From the NCBI GenBank assembly GCA_001940925.1, contig MSGZ01000021.1, positions 471 through 64,470 on the forward strand: a DNA stretch of 64,000 bases, in the 5' to 3' direction. Positions 45,143-53,495 of the stretch are shown piece after piece (position 1 is the stretch's first letter; every line of letters starts with the position of its first letter). Source of the DNA: Ruminococcus sp. Phil11 (GTDB lineage: Bacteria > Bacillota > Clostridia > Oscillospirales > Ruminococcaceae). Below the pieces are notes generated by a model, which was not told the origin of the DNA, ran no database searches, and saw only the letters and a list, made by a program, of their open reading frames with translations. The translations under genes and the position numbers were made by a program.

Positions 45143-47050
45143 TCATTTTCTCCGCGAAGACATCCGCGGCGGTTCCTGCCGTGCATCGGCATCGGTCTGG
45201 CCGTTCGGGACAGCACCGCTCTCTGCTTTTCGCCGCTGATCTTCCTGCCGTTCCAATACTTGCAGGAAAGAGCCGCCGAGCACCTGCTCTGCCGTCGTCA
45301 GATAACCGACCGCCTCGCGCAGTTCCGCCTCTGCCTGCCGCAGATTGTCAGTCACATTCTGCCGATATGATTTGGCTTTTTCAATCCTTTGCTCCGATTC
45401 CCGCCAGTTGCCCGCGTTAAGATACGACTCCTTTCTGAGCATTTCGCGAGCCTCTTCCGGCGTAAAACGGGCAGACTGCTTGTTGTAAAACACAATCTGC
45501 GCACATTCCACCAAATCCTCATGATGCCGCACATAGCTGTCGAGTTCTTCCAGGCGCTCTGTCAGTTCATTGACCTCCTGCTGCTTCTTTTCTGCATCCC
45601 GCCGCATCGAATCGAGTGTCGCGCCCTGATTGATCTTCGCATTCAGCGCGGCTAGCCTGTCCAGCTCGGCATCATTCTGCCACGTCAGAATGCCTTTCGG
45701 GTTCTTCTTGCGGACGGGGAGGTACCCGTCTGAAAAACAAACCGTGTAGCGCTGCATCATTTCGAGAACGCGGAGGTTCGGCGCGTACATATCCCTTGCC
45801 GATTGAATCATCTGCGCGAGATTTCTCTCATACGTTGCCTTGATCTCCAGCCGGTTCCGCAGCACATCTTCACTGTAAGCGCTGCCGAGCGATTTTAGCC
45901 GGATATAGTTCTTGCCGTCCGCCGGTCTGACTGCAATGTATTTGCCGAGCCTGATTTCGTAGTGTGCATCGCAGAGCCGCTGCAAAAGCTGATCGAAATC
46001 TTTCGACATCATCAGCAGTCGGTCAATGTCATCACGAAGTTTGTCACGCCGGGAGGTCGGCTGTTTCTTGTACTGCGCTTCGATTCTTCTGATCGCATCG
46101 ACAAAACATTCCTGCGCCTCAAAGCCGTTCTCAGTTTCGCGGTACGGGATCTCTTCCCGATCAAGCACAGCCTGAACGAATGCCCGCTTGTCATCATCCG
46201 CATAGAAGAATGACTTATACGGCGAGTACATCTGCTCTTTCATTGAGGCGTTGATAGATGTCAGCTGCGCGATCTGTTGTTTCATCCGGAGCGCCTCCCG
46301 GATATCTTCCGGTTCGACGCGCTGCTTCTCACGAAAGACTGCTGAGTTTCGTTTGGCGTCCTGCCAGCGTTTGTATTCCTCGACGGTAAGATGATGATGA
46401 TGCGCCTGCTTGTCTTCACGCTGACAATCATGCTGCCGGAGCAGTTGTTCCAGTTCCCGGCGCTCACGTTCTTCCCAGATCACCAACTGATTAACGCCGC
46501 TGTTCTTTGCGGTGATGCCCATCTCTTTCAATGCTGCCCGCATCGAAACGCCTTTGCTCAATCCGCGCTGTCGTCCCTCGGTATAGAACGGCACGAAGTC
46601 GATGTGCAGATGCGGTGATGCTTCATCGAGATGCATGACACTGTTGAACACATGAAGGTTTTTGTTGCGCTCCTGAAACTTCGCAGCGTACTCCGCGAGA
46701 ATCTTCTGCGCGATTTCTGCGCGTGGACTGCCGCAGGGTGTATCCTTGCAGTCACCGAGCTGCACGATCAATTCATAGAACGGTTCCTCTCTTTTGCCGG
46801 ATGCGATGTGCGAATAATAGTCTTTGATGCGTCGGCATGGCTGCTTCTGTTTTGCATTGTAATCGTCGATTGCCGCGCCGAACAGTTCCGCGTATGCCTC
46901 GTGAATATCCTGCTGCTTGAAGAAAATGTTGTTCTGCATCTGATCGCGGCGGATGTTTCTTGCAATGAAGTCGCGGTTATTGTGCGCAAGATTTGCGCCG
47001 TGGGGATTGCTTGCCTTGCCGAGTGTGACGCTGATACTGAATCGTTCCAT
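45143..47050 (-). CDS. MobV-family relaxase (plasmid mobilization/recombination protein)
   Basis: 635 residues. Nicks DNA at oriT and covalently holds the strand for conjugative transfer. The MobV/Pre motif HLDEASPHLHIDFVPF (about 141-156) supplies the metal-binding His cluster, and an N-terminal SISVTLGKASNPHGANLAHNN region fits the family start. The C-terminal half (about 300-620) is long coiled coil with many Glu/Gln/Arg. Such proteins need a helper conjugation system, and none is encoded here. The ATG follows AGGAGG. Together with the DnaC-like gene it defines a mobilizable element. Confidence 0.9.
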   Translation of the reverse strand: MERFSISVTLGKASNPHGANLAHNNRDFIARNIRRDQMQNNIFFKQQDIHEAYAELFGAAIDDYNAKQKQPCRRIKDYYSHIASGKREEPFYELIVQLGDCKDTPCGSPRAEIAQKILAEYAAKFQERNKNLHVFNSVMHLDEASPHLHIDFVPFYTEGRQRGLSKGVSMRAALKEMGITAKNSGVNQLVIWEERERRELEQLLRQHDCQREDKQAHHHHLTVEEYKRWQDAKRNSAVFREKQRVEPEDIREALRMKQQIAQLTSINASMKEQMYSPYKSFFYADDDKRAFVQAVLDREEIPYRETENGFEAQECFVDAIRRIEAQYKKQPTSRRDKLRDDIDRLLMMSKDFDQLLQRLCDAHYEIRLGKYIAVRPADGKNYIRLKSLGSAYSEDVLRNRLEIKATYERNLAQMIQSARDMYAPNLRVLEMMQRYTVCFSDGYLPVRKKNPKGILTWQNDAELDRLAALNAKINQGATLDSMRRDAEKKQQEVNELTERLEELDSYVRHHEDLVECAQIVFYNKQSARFTPEEAREMLRKESYLNAGNWRESEQRIEKAKSYRQNVTDNLRQAEAELREAVGYLTTAEQVLGGSFLQVLERQEDQRRKAESGAVPNGQTDADARQEPPRMSSRRK

Positions 47051-47142
47051 TTGTCCTCCTTATCTCTTTTTTCAGCCGGAGAACAGCTGAAATCACGCTT
47101 TTTGTACCGTTTTGCAAACTGAATCAATAGATTACCCAATAT

Positions 47143-47179
47143 CAGTAATGCATGACGGGTTTCCGTCCATGAACTACTG
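47143..47179. repeat. Imperfect inverted repeat, candidate oriT
   Basis: CAGTAATGCATGACGG and CCGTCCATGAACTACTG form a 37-base hairpin with two small bulges, upstream of the relaxase gene, where the nick region is expected. Confidence 0.45.
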
Positions 47180-47191
47180 ATTTCCGGGGCC

Positions 47192-47551
47192 TCAGGTGGC
47201 CTTTGTCTGCTCCGCAGCTTGGGAATTCCCCAACCATTTGCGATACCGATGTCCGATTTCCGGATAATAGTCGTGTATATCTCTTGCGGTCAGCGCAAGG
47301 TAAAGGCCCATCAGCGAGATCATCTTCTCGGCTTCGTTGTCGAAGAAGTAGATCAGCACCTCGTCCATGTCGCCGCGTCGGATCGGTTTTCCGTATCGCG
47401 TGATTTTGTCGCGGAGTGCTTTCGCCATGTCACCGAACGCGCACTCGCTGCCGCCGAGTACCATTGTATCAAGCATCGAGAGCAGCGCATTGGCCTGATC
47501 TCTCTCAAGGCATACTTTGATCGGACCGAGCTTGTTTTTGAATCCGGCCAC
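47192..47551 (-). CDS. Small mobile-element protein of unknown function
   Basis: 119 residues. Start chosen as GTG at 47551 (VAGFKNKLG), with AGGAG about 10 bases upstream and only 7 bases after the DnaC-like stop; the longer frame would lie over that gene. No catalytic motif; acidic helical middle section (GDMDEVLIYFFDNEAEKM) and C-terminal GHRYRKWLG. Might be a mobilization accessory protein because it lies between the loader and the relaxase, but this is unproven. Confidence 0.65.
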   Translation of the reverse strand: MAGFKNKLGPIKVCLERDQANALLSMLDTMVLGGSECAFGDMAKALRDKITRYGKPIRRGDMDEVLIYFFDNEAEKMISLMGLYLALTARDIHDYYPEIGHRYRKWLGNSQAAEQTKAT

Positions 47552-47558
47552 TCCTGCA

Positions 47559-48398
47559 TCACTCCTCTTCCGTTGTTTTATTGCTTGATGATGATCGTGC
47601 AGCTCTTTCTTTGAGTGCGGTGAAGCGTCTGTCCTCTCCCTGCACATGAAACGTCGCCGCACGCTCAAACATTCTGCTGACGATTCGTTTCTGTGTAAGG
47701 TCGGCGGGTGCTGCAAAATCGTTCATCGAAAGATTGGTCGTGATGACGCAGGGCTTTCCGCTGCGGAGTCGTCCGTCGATCAGATTGAACTTGATCTCGT
47801 CCATGTAATCTGTCCGGTGCTCGCATCCGAAATCGTCAATCACAAGCAGGCCTGTGTGATTCATTTCCCCATAGACCGCTCCTTTGTCCGGACTGTTCCA
47901 GAGCTGCTGTTCAATCTCGGAGACTGTGATGAACCGCGCTGTCATGCCGGCATCAATCGCTGCATTTGCAATGCACGCCGCCATGAATGACTTGCCTGTC
48001 CCGCAGTCTCCCCAGAGCAGCAGCCAATCACGGCTGCTGTCTCCGGTCACTCTTTCAGAAAACGCTTTACAGATTTCGGTCAGTCGGGGATCTTTGCAAT
48101 CGTCATCCGCAAACCTTGCACGGATCAGATCGGAACTGCCAAAGCAAATCGTTCGCCGCTGTTCGATCTGATTCTGTCGAAGTCTCTCGCGCATTGCATC
48201 ATCATCGGCTTTCATACAGTCGCAAAGGCAGTACACTGCAAAGTTTGAATCAGGGAACGGTCTACACTGCTTCGGTGAACGGCACTTCCCGCAAATCAGC
48301 AAGCCGGTTGCTTTGTCCGTGTAGTCACAGTCCCGAACCGGAATTGCTTCTTCGGCTCTCGCGGCAAGGATGCTGAATACTTCTTTCACTGCACTCAT
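47559..48398 (-). CDS. DnaC/IstB-like AAA+ replication ATPase
   Basis: 279 residues. An N-terminal zinc-like Cys set (CGKCRSPKQC, about 36-45, plus CLCDC about 57-61) precedes the ATPase: Walker A WGDCGTGKS (about 129-137) and Walker B LLVIDDFG (about 185-192). Loads replicative helicase on plasmid or phage origins, or assists transposition in the IstB branch. The ATG overlaps the stop of the replication-gene remnant (ATGA). Typical of integrative or phage-like replication modules. Confidence 0.88.
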   Translation of the reverse strand: MSAVKEVFSILAARAEEAIPVRDCDYTDKATGLLICGKCRSPKQCRPFPDSNFAVYCLCDCMKADDDAMRERLRQNQIEQRRTICFGSSDLIRARFADDDCKDPRLTEICKAFSERVTGDSSRDWLLLWGDCGTGKSFMAACIANAAIDAGMTARFITVSEIEQQLWNSPDKGAVYGEMNHTGLLVIDDFGCEHRTDYMDEIKFNLIDGRLRSGKPCVITTNLSMNDFAAPADLTQKRIVSRMFERAATFHVQGEDRRFTALKERAARSSSSNKTTEEE

Positions 48399-48525
48399 GT
48401 GAACACCCCTTCCAGATCATAAACCGGTTGAACCTGTGCCTCGTTTCGGGGCAGTGGTTTCTGTTCCTTCCTTGCCCAGGTTCGGATCACCGCGAGAAAG
48501 TTTTTATAGCGCTTGCCGCTGCTCG
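48395..48525 (-). pseudogene. 3' remnant of an element replication gene
   Basis: Reading minus strand to TGA at 48395-48397, the frame gives a basic tail with GKRYKNFLAVIRTWARKEQ and then LEGVFT, like the C-termini of phage/ICE replication initiators that precede DnaC. Upstream of about 48525 the frame runs into the opposite-strand integrase sequence and similarity stops. The gene was cut by a deletion. The exact junction cannot be placed by eye; 48515-48535 is likely. Confidence 0.6.
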
Positions 48526-49155
48526 CCACATATCCTTGACGCGCTCGCCGATGAACCGCTGCAATTCCAGGCTTGCATTCAGCTTGCGATCCTGACCGGC
48601 GCGCGGCTTGGTGAACTGGTTGCCTTGAAATTCAGCGATGTGGACTTTGACAATAACAAGATCAAGATCGAGCGAGCGGCCTATAAGCTGAGAGGACAGG
48701 CGCAGGCAGTCAAGCCGCCGAAGGACTATGATGTGCGCACAGTTTCGATCACGCAGGAATGTACCGCACTGATTGCGATGGTGCAGGAGGAAAAGAAGCA
48801 GCTCGCGGCGGAACTCGGTACGGCATGGCACGAGGAAGACTGGATTCTCACGCAATGGGACGGCACGATGATGCACAAGCAGACGCCGTCTGCGAGATTT
48901 CGGAAGTTCCTGAAAAAGCATGGGCTGAAAGTGCAGAAATTCCATGCCCTGCGGCACACTTCTGCGACCTTGCTCCTTTACTCCGGTGTCAATATCCGGC
49001 AGGTGCAGTCGCGGCTCGGTCACGGCAATATCACCACGACGCAGCGTTATCTGCACGCAATCAAGGACGCAGACGAGGAAGCGGTCAATGCACTGCAAAA
49101 CCTGCTGATTACGCAGCACAAAGCGGATGCTGAGGCAAAGCGTAAGGCGGAATAA
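48525..49155 (+). pseudogene. Truncated tyrosine integrase, catalytic domain only
   Basis: From about 48525 the + frame encodes the catalytic half of a tyrosine recombinase: LTGARLGELVALKF (first Arg), HALRHTSATLL (HxLRH box) and a final TTTQRYLHA with the Tyr nucleophile, ending TAA 49153-49155. The N-terminal arm-binding and core-binding domains are missing and the frame 5' of 48525 is antisense to a replication-gene tail. A start at 48436 exists only as a chance ATG. Presumably non-functional, so the element is probably stranded. Confidence 0.8.
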
Positions 49156-49159
49156 TAAC

Positions 49160-49196
49160 GAAACGGGAATCGGCGCTTATTGCCGATTCCCGTTTC
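49160..49196 (+). terminator. Terminator after integrase remnant
   Basis: GAAACGGGAATCGGC pairs with GCCGATTCCCGTTTC; perfect 15-base stem. Confidence 0.8.
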
Positions 49197-49317
49197 TGTA
49201 TGGGTGTCTATGTTAACTTTTCCCTGGCATAAAGAGGGCTATTTGCGTGCGAGCATAACACGCTCAGATATAATCGCCTAATTCTGAAATTATATAGTCA
49301 TGTTTTGAGAGAAATAA

Positions 49318-49410
49318 ATGCGGAGAATGGGGTTGTCGGCTAATACCTTCTATCGCCGTGTGCGTGAGTATGAAGCGGAACACGGGATCGCAGTGCCGAC
49401 CTCAGCTTGA
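49318..49410 (+). pseudogene. Possible recombinase HTH remnant
   Basis: A 30-codon frame with MGLSANTFYRRVREYEAEHG resembles the C-terminal helix-turn-helix of serine recombinases. It has no upstream part. The rest of the 49197-49480 gap holds nothing recognisable. Confidence 0.3.
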
Positions 49411-49479
49411 CAGCCCCCTCACACGAACGGAAACTCCCCCAGAGCCGTCCGAGCCTGCGTAGCAGAAACTAACCGTCCG

Positions 49480-49518
49480 AAAAGCAAGAGGCTCAGGAAG
49501 CAATATCCTGAGCCTCTT
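49480..49518 (-). terminator. Terminator of the hydrolase pair
   Basis: AAGAGGCTCAGGA (49486-49498) and TCCTGAGCCTCTT (49506-49518) form a perfect 13-base stem; on the minus strand TGCTTTT follows. Confidence 0.85.
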
Positions 49519-49529
49519 ACTGAATAGAT

Positions 49530-50504
49530 TCAATCATTTTTCTCAATATCCTGCCAATTTGAATTATGCAGTATCTCCGCATCATCACCGACAAAGACCT
49601 TGGATGCTTCCTCATCATCGCAGAGCTGATACAGCATCCAGGCGGTCATATACCCGTCGGAACGAACAAGCATATCCTCATGCTCCGCACCCGTTGCTCT
49701 TGCCCGAACCTTCTCAACATCATCAGAAATGCTGTTATAATTCGTGACAACTGCTTCAAGAGGACATACGCCTGCAAAATCCTTTGTAATATCCGGAACA
49801 TCGGCATCATCGGTTTTTCCTGTTCCCGAAGTCATAAAATACGGTATCGTGACCTTGCTTACATCATAATCCCAGCCCATATTATGTGCAAGGAAGGGAT
49901 AAGCCGCACTGCCTGTGAATATCGTCTTATACAGCTTTCCATTATCAAAATTCGTAACTGCACATAACGCTCCGGCACCGCCTTGTGAATATCCCATGAT
50001 ACCGATATTGTTTTTGTCTATCTTGCCGTACAATTCGCTGTCAGCACCGATATTCAGGATAAATTCAAGTGTTTCCGATGCTGTTTCGCCTGTGCCGGAC
50101 TGCGGATCATCGTTACCAACCACAATAAATCCCCATGAAGCGATCCTGTCAAGCACAGCCATATAATTTCTTGCCCGTGTTCCGCTTGCATTGACGGAAA
50201 CGATCATCGGATAAGTTTGTTTGCTGTCTGCAAGCTCCGCAGGATAAAATACCCTGATCGTGTCTATCTTGCTGTTATCACTCTTGAATTCAGTGCAGGC
50301 GGTCTCAAAGCTGCCCCTGGCGGAATATTTCTTTTCAAGCACTGCATCTGTCTTGAGATCATCGAAATAGTCATCATCGTACCACGGACGGCGTTCGTGT
50401 ATCTTACCCTTTATGAAGAATATCACTGCAACAGAGAAAAGAATCAGCAGTATGATACCGATGATTTTCAACACCTTATGCCCCCGTTTCGTTTCAGTTT
50501 TCAT
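49530..50504 (-). CDS. Membrane-anchored alpha/beta hydrolase
   Basis: 324 residues. One N-terminal membrane helix (about 11-31), then an extracytoplasmic serine-hydrolase fold: SVNASGTRARNY (about 103-114, oxyanion region), the nucleophile elbow GYSQGGAG (about 169-176) and a late acid/His region (GAEHEDML). Similar to chlorophyllase/PET-hydrolase-like esterases, substrate unknown. It follows the pectinacetylesterase-like gene by 13 bases; both are probably repressed by the divergent TetR regulator. Confidence 0.85.
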   Translation of the reverse strand: MKTETKRGHKVLKIIGIILLILFSVAVIFFIKGKIHERRPWYDDDYFDDLKTDAVLEKKYSARGSFETACTEFKSDNSKIDTIRVFYPAELADSKQTYPMIVSVNASGTRARNYMAVLDRIASWGFIVVGNDDPQSGTGETASETLEFILNIGADSELYGKIDKNNIGIMGYSQGGAGALCAVTNFDNGKLYKTIFTGSAAYPFLAHNMGWDYDVSKVTIPYFMTSGTGKTDDADVPDITKDFAGVCPLEAVVTNYNSISDDVEKVRARATGAEHEDMLVRSDGYMTAWMLYQLCDDEEASKVFVGDDAEILHNSNWQDIEKND

Positions 50505-50517
50505 GTTTGACCTCTCC

Positions 50518-51642
50518 TCAGAATGTTTTATCGAGCAATTCCAGCCCGTAGGTCTTTACATCACCGTTCACAGCATCATATATCCACTCACCGACACTTC
50601 GGGCGTTTCCGAGCTCGTCAAATACATTTGCAGATATGATCGTATGCTGGGTATTATGGGTATTTGCATCCTCTCCGCAGCTCCAGACATAGATACCCAC
50701 ATCGGGGATATTCGCCTGCAAGCCGTTTACCATTTCTTTCAGATCACGCTGGAAGTGATCGCCAAGCTCTTTTGTCTTATCCATTTTTCCGCTGTCGATA
50801 TAGGACTGATACTGCATCAGCGTATCATCACGGTAGGAGCAGTCAAAGAGTATTTTCACGCCGTTACCACGCTTTTCGCGGAGTGCGGTCAGACTGTCAA
50901 GGACAAGGTTGTTTGTGGTCAGCCTGTCTGATATTTCAGTCGGAGCTTTCCACAGATCCACAGCCGTTTCGTGCCAGCCGTTATAAAGCAGGAGCGAGCT
51001 GTCAACACAGACGGTCACATTTTCAGCACCGGGAAAACGGTCGATCACATCGTCAGCCAGCAGGGAGGTCGCAAATCCGCCTGCCGAAAAGCCTGTTACA
51101 AGCAGCGTGTCAGGCTCTCCGATATACTGTTTGACCTGTTCCACATAAGCGGAATAATTGCTGTATCCTGTGTGATACACAGTCTTTTTACCCTCGTAAA
51201 TTCCCGTGCCTGCGTGAAAATCGCCGGTCGCATAGGGGATCACGATAAAGCTCCAGTCCTTAAAGGGATTATCCTCCGCAGTGCTGCCGATACCGCCCTG
51301 TGCGACAAAGTCCTGTGCCGTCATATTGGTCGCATAGAACTCCTTGCCTCCCTCAGAGGTCTCAGGAGTGATGCTCACACCGCCGCCGAAGAAATACACA
51401 ACGCCCTTGTTCTCTGTACCCTTGCGGAAGATGCCGTGCCATTCACTGCCGTCCGAGGACTTTGCGCCGTCCACTTCAACCTCATACCACTTGCCGATCT
51501 CAGGTTCACCCTTGAGCTTAGGGAATGTTTTGAGAAATGTCAGCTTCAGAAGAACAAAAATGCCTGTTGCAATCACGAAAATGATAATCCCGATGATGAT
51601 AAGCACCTTTTTTAATCTGCTTTTTGGTTTTGTGATTCCCAT
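50518..51642 (-). CDS. Pectinacetylesterase/Notum-like hydrolase, membrane-anchored
   Basis: 374 residues. N-terminal membrane helix (about 13-33). The family pattern is visible: YFFGGGVS (about 84-91, oxyanion-type Gly run), HTGYSNYSAYVEQVKQYIG (about 157-175), and the nucleophile in GFSAGGFATS (about 184-193). Relatives deacetylate pectin or remove lipid esters from proteins; the genuine substrate is not known. The ATG at 51642 follows AAGGAGG; an in-frame upstream start is less likely. First gene of the TetR-controlled operon. Confidence 0.85.
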   Translation of the reverse strand: MGITKPKSRLKKVLIIIGIIIFVIATGIFVLLKLTFLKTFPKLKGEPEIGKWYEVEVDGAKSSDGSEWHGIFRKGTENKGVVYFFGGGVSITPETSEGGKEFYATNMTAQDFVAQGGIGSTAEDNPFKDWSFIVIPYATGDFHAGTGIYEGKKTVYHTGYSNYSAYVEQVKQYIGEPDTLLVTGFSAGGFATSLLADDVIDRFPGAENVTVCVDSSLLLYNGWHETAVDLWKAPTEISDRLTTNNLVLDSLTALREKRGNGVKILFDCSYRDDTLMQYQSYIDSGKMDKTKELGDHFQRDLKEMVNGLQANIPDVGIYVWSCGEDANTHNTQHTIISANVFDELGNARSVGEWIYDAVNGDVKTYGLELLDKTF

Positions 51643-51668
51643 AACATAGCCTCCTTCAATCTCATAGC

Positions 51669-51765
51669 TTGACAAAAACGCTTTCCTATGATACTATAAT
51701 ATCATAAAACGGCTGCAAAGTCAATAAAATCGGAAAAATGATACTATTTGGCGAAATAGTATCAT
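51669..51765. promoter_or_regulatory. Divergent promoters with twin palindromic operators
   Basis: Forward promoter TTGACA (51669-51674)-17-TACTAT (51692-51697) and reverse promoter TTGACT (51719-51724)-17-TATTAT (51696-51701) overlap. Operator 1, ATGATACTATAATATCAT (51688-51705), covers both -10 boxes. Operator 2, ATGATACTATTT/AAATAGTATCAT with a 4-base centre (51738-51765), lies just upstream of tetR. Both share the half-site ATGATACTAT. Confidence 0.8.
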
Positions 51766-51788
51766 CAGGCAGAAAGGAAGAACGGAAA

Positions 51789-52295
51789 ATGTCGGAATAT
51801 GTGACCTCAGCCTACGGTGAAGCACTGTTCAGGCTGATGAAAAAGAAGAATATCGAGAAGATCACCGTGGACGAGCTGTGCGGGGAAGGCGGCATCGGCA
51901 GAGCGACCTATTTTCGCAATTTCAAATCAAAGGACGAGATCATCACCGCCTACATCATCATGAAGTGGCGTGAATATGAACGTGAACACAGACTAAAGGA
52001 GCATCAGTTGAGTGACAGCTACCGTGTCAGACGGTACTTTGATTTTTGCTATTCACTTCGGAAAAAGAACGATCTCATCATCGGACAGGGACATCACGGA
52101 GCGATCCTGTCAGCTTATGAGGTCATCATGACCGACAGTGACACCGAGCAGTCCATTGACACCTACGAAAGCTACTACCTTGCCTATGGGCTTTTCGGCA
52201 TCTTTATGAAATGGGCAAAAGGCGGTTATGCCGAGTCTGTGCAGGAGATGACGCAGATCGTGGTGGAGAGGATATTTGCAGGAAATATGGGATAA
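51789..52295 (+). CDS. TetR-family transcriptional regulator
   Basis: 168 residues. N-terminal helix-turn-helix (about 22-45) ending in GRATYFRNFKSKDEII, the hallmark of TetR proteins, then a helical ligand/dimer domain. The ATG at 51789 follows AAGGAAG; the upstream start at 51738 lies within the operator. Divergent from the two hydrolase genes with palindromic operators between, so autoregulated repression of both directions is expected. Confidence 0.9.
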   Translation: MSEYVTSAYGEALFRLMKKKNIEKITVDELCGEGGIGRATYFRNFKSKDEIITAYIIMKWREYEREHRLKEHQLSDSYRVRRYFDFCYSLRKKNDLIIGQGHHGAILSAYEVIMTDSDTEQSIDTYESYYLAYGLFGIFMKWAKGGYAESVQEMTQIVVERIFAGNMG

Positions 52296-52299
52296 ATGA

Positions 52300-52343
52300 A
52301 GCCCTGAGAAATGCTTATCCGTAAGCAGATCTCAGGGCTTTTT
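52300..52343 (+). terminator. Terminator after tetR
   Basis: AGCCCTGAGA (52300-52309) pairs with TCTCAGGGCT (52330-52339), with nested TGCTTA/TAAGCA and six T. Nothing recognisable in 52344-52464. Confidence 0.9.
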
Positions 52344-52464
52344 CTGTTATTCAGTTCCAAAAGGGTATGCTGTCATTGTGGCGCGCGCCATAATGCTGAT
52401 TTGAACCTCAGCGGAACGGAAAGTGAGTGTATCATTAGACTACGGGCTATTGGCAAGAAAAACA

Positions 52465-52803
52465 TTATGCTAATTGTTTTGTCTCAAAATCATACAATCT
52501 TTTCAGTGCCTTCTGCATGACTTCACAATCACTGATCTCCGTATCTATCGTTTCCTGATAGACCTCAAAATGTCTTGCATCGACCGTAATCATTCCGTTC
52601 GGGTACATTTTCGTGAGCCTGCTGTTTTCATTGCAAGGCTTGGTCATCTGCTGATGTTCATACGCATACAAGCGCTCCATCGCCGTTTGCAGAACATAAC
52701 AGTTGTGGATATAGCTGTCTATCGTTTCCTGATACACATTGAAAAACTTTGCGTCAAGCGTGACCATTCCGTTTTGATACATCTTCGTAATATTTTCGTT
52801 CAT
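52465..52803 (-). CDS. Duplicated-repeat small protein of unknown function
   Basis: 112 residues made of two homologous 45-residue units: the first begins ITKMYQNGMVTLDAKFF, the second LTKMYPNGMITVDARHF; each continues with VYQETID and ends in an ERLY or KRLY helix. The duplication is clear. No membrane segment. The ATG at 52803 follows GGAGGT. It begins 14 bases after the LysE-family exporter and is co-transcribed. Function unknown; the exact repeat suggests a structural or binding role. Confidence 0.75.
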   Translation of the reverse strand: MNENITKMYQNGMVTLDAKFFNVYQETIDSYIHNCYVLQTAMERLYAYEHQQMTKPCNENSRLTKMYPNGMITVDARHFEVYQETIDTEISDCEVMQKALKRLYDFETKQLA

Positions 52804-52817
52804 TCCCAAGACCTCCG

Positions 52818-53402
52818 TTATTTCAATATGCTGATAATACATTCCACAAGCGTGAGTGCCAGCAGAATGTTGATGATGCGATAATGCTTCAGATAGAATT
52901 TCTGTATCAGCGCACCCATTCCGATCCATGTGAGCGTTGCAAAGCTGCCGAGTGTAGCGATAAACAGTTCAGCGATCACAAGTGCAGTCAGCGAGGTGTG
53001 GTAGTCTGTGATGTATCCAGTCAGAGCGGTCATACCGAACAGATAGATCTTCACATTGACGAATTGCAGCAGAAAGCCTTTCATGTAAGATGCAGATCTG
53101 CTATCATCGTCCTTTTCAGGCTTGCTGATCGCAATATGGATCGCAAGCCACAAAATATAGGCAGCACCGATGTATTTCATCACGCCGAGGACAGACGGCA
53201 GAAATGCAGCGATGCCGAATACAAACACTGCACAGATGAGCTGTACTACATAATATCCCGTAAAGATGCCGAAAAACAGCGGCTTGCCTTTCTTCCATCC
53301 GTAGTTCGTCACCGTGTTCAGTGCAAGGATATTGCCCGGTCCCGGTGTAAACGCATTGATCACACAATATAAAACAAAATTACCTATCACATAAGCCGGC
53401 AT
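52818..53402 (-). CDS. LysE-family translocator (amino acid/small molecule exporter)
   Basis: 194 residues with about six hydrophobic helices. INAFTPGPGNILAL (about 15-28) is the LysE/RhtB signature. Predicted exporter of an amino acid or related compound. The ATG at 53402 follows GGAAGGAGG. A TATAAT box (minus strand, about 53428-53433) lies just upstream, without a clear -35, suggesting activator dependence. Confidence 0.9.
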   Translation of the reverse strand: MPAYVIGNFVLYCVINAFTPGPGNILALNTVTNYGWKKGKPLFFGIFTGYYVVQLICAVFVFGIAAFLPSVLGVMKYIGAAYILWLAIHIAISKPEKDDDSRSASYMKGFLLQFVNVKIYLFGMTALTGYITDYHTSLTALVIAELFIATLGSFATLTWIGMGALIQKFYLKHYRIINILLALTLVECIISILK

Positions 53403-53478
53403 ATTTATGCCTCCTTCCATAGTTTTATTATACCACGGAACGCTTTGCGATAGGTAATACTTTTATACTGTGCGTTTG

Positions 53479-53495
53479 CATAGGTTTTGCCTATG
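53479..53495. promoter_or_regulatory. Candidate LysR binding palindrome
   Basis: CATAGG (53479-53484) and CCTATG (53490-53495) form an inverted repeat; a further half-site ATAGGTAAT lies near 53451. It is located upstream of the exporter promoter and overlaps the lysR stop. Confidence 0.35.

Noticed and set aside
49300..49320. GAGAGAAAT resembling tRNA-Lys ends, possible attR
   Set aside because: The match is about 7 bases and the surrounding sequence does not follow the tRNA 3' end; no convincing att duplicate was found.
52344..52464. Possible small gene between the tetR terminator and the duplicated-repeat gene
   Set aside because: The open frame there has no ribosome site and includes the terminator; no recognisable protein.
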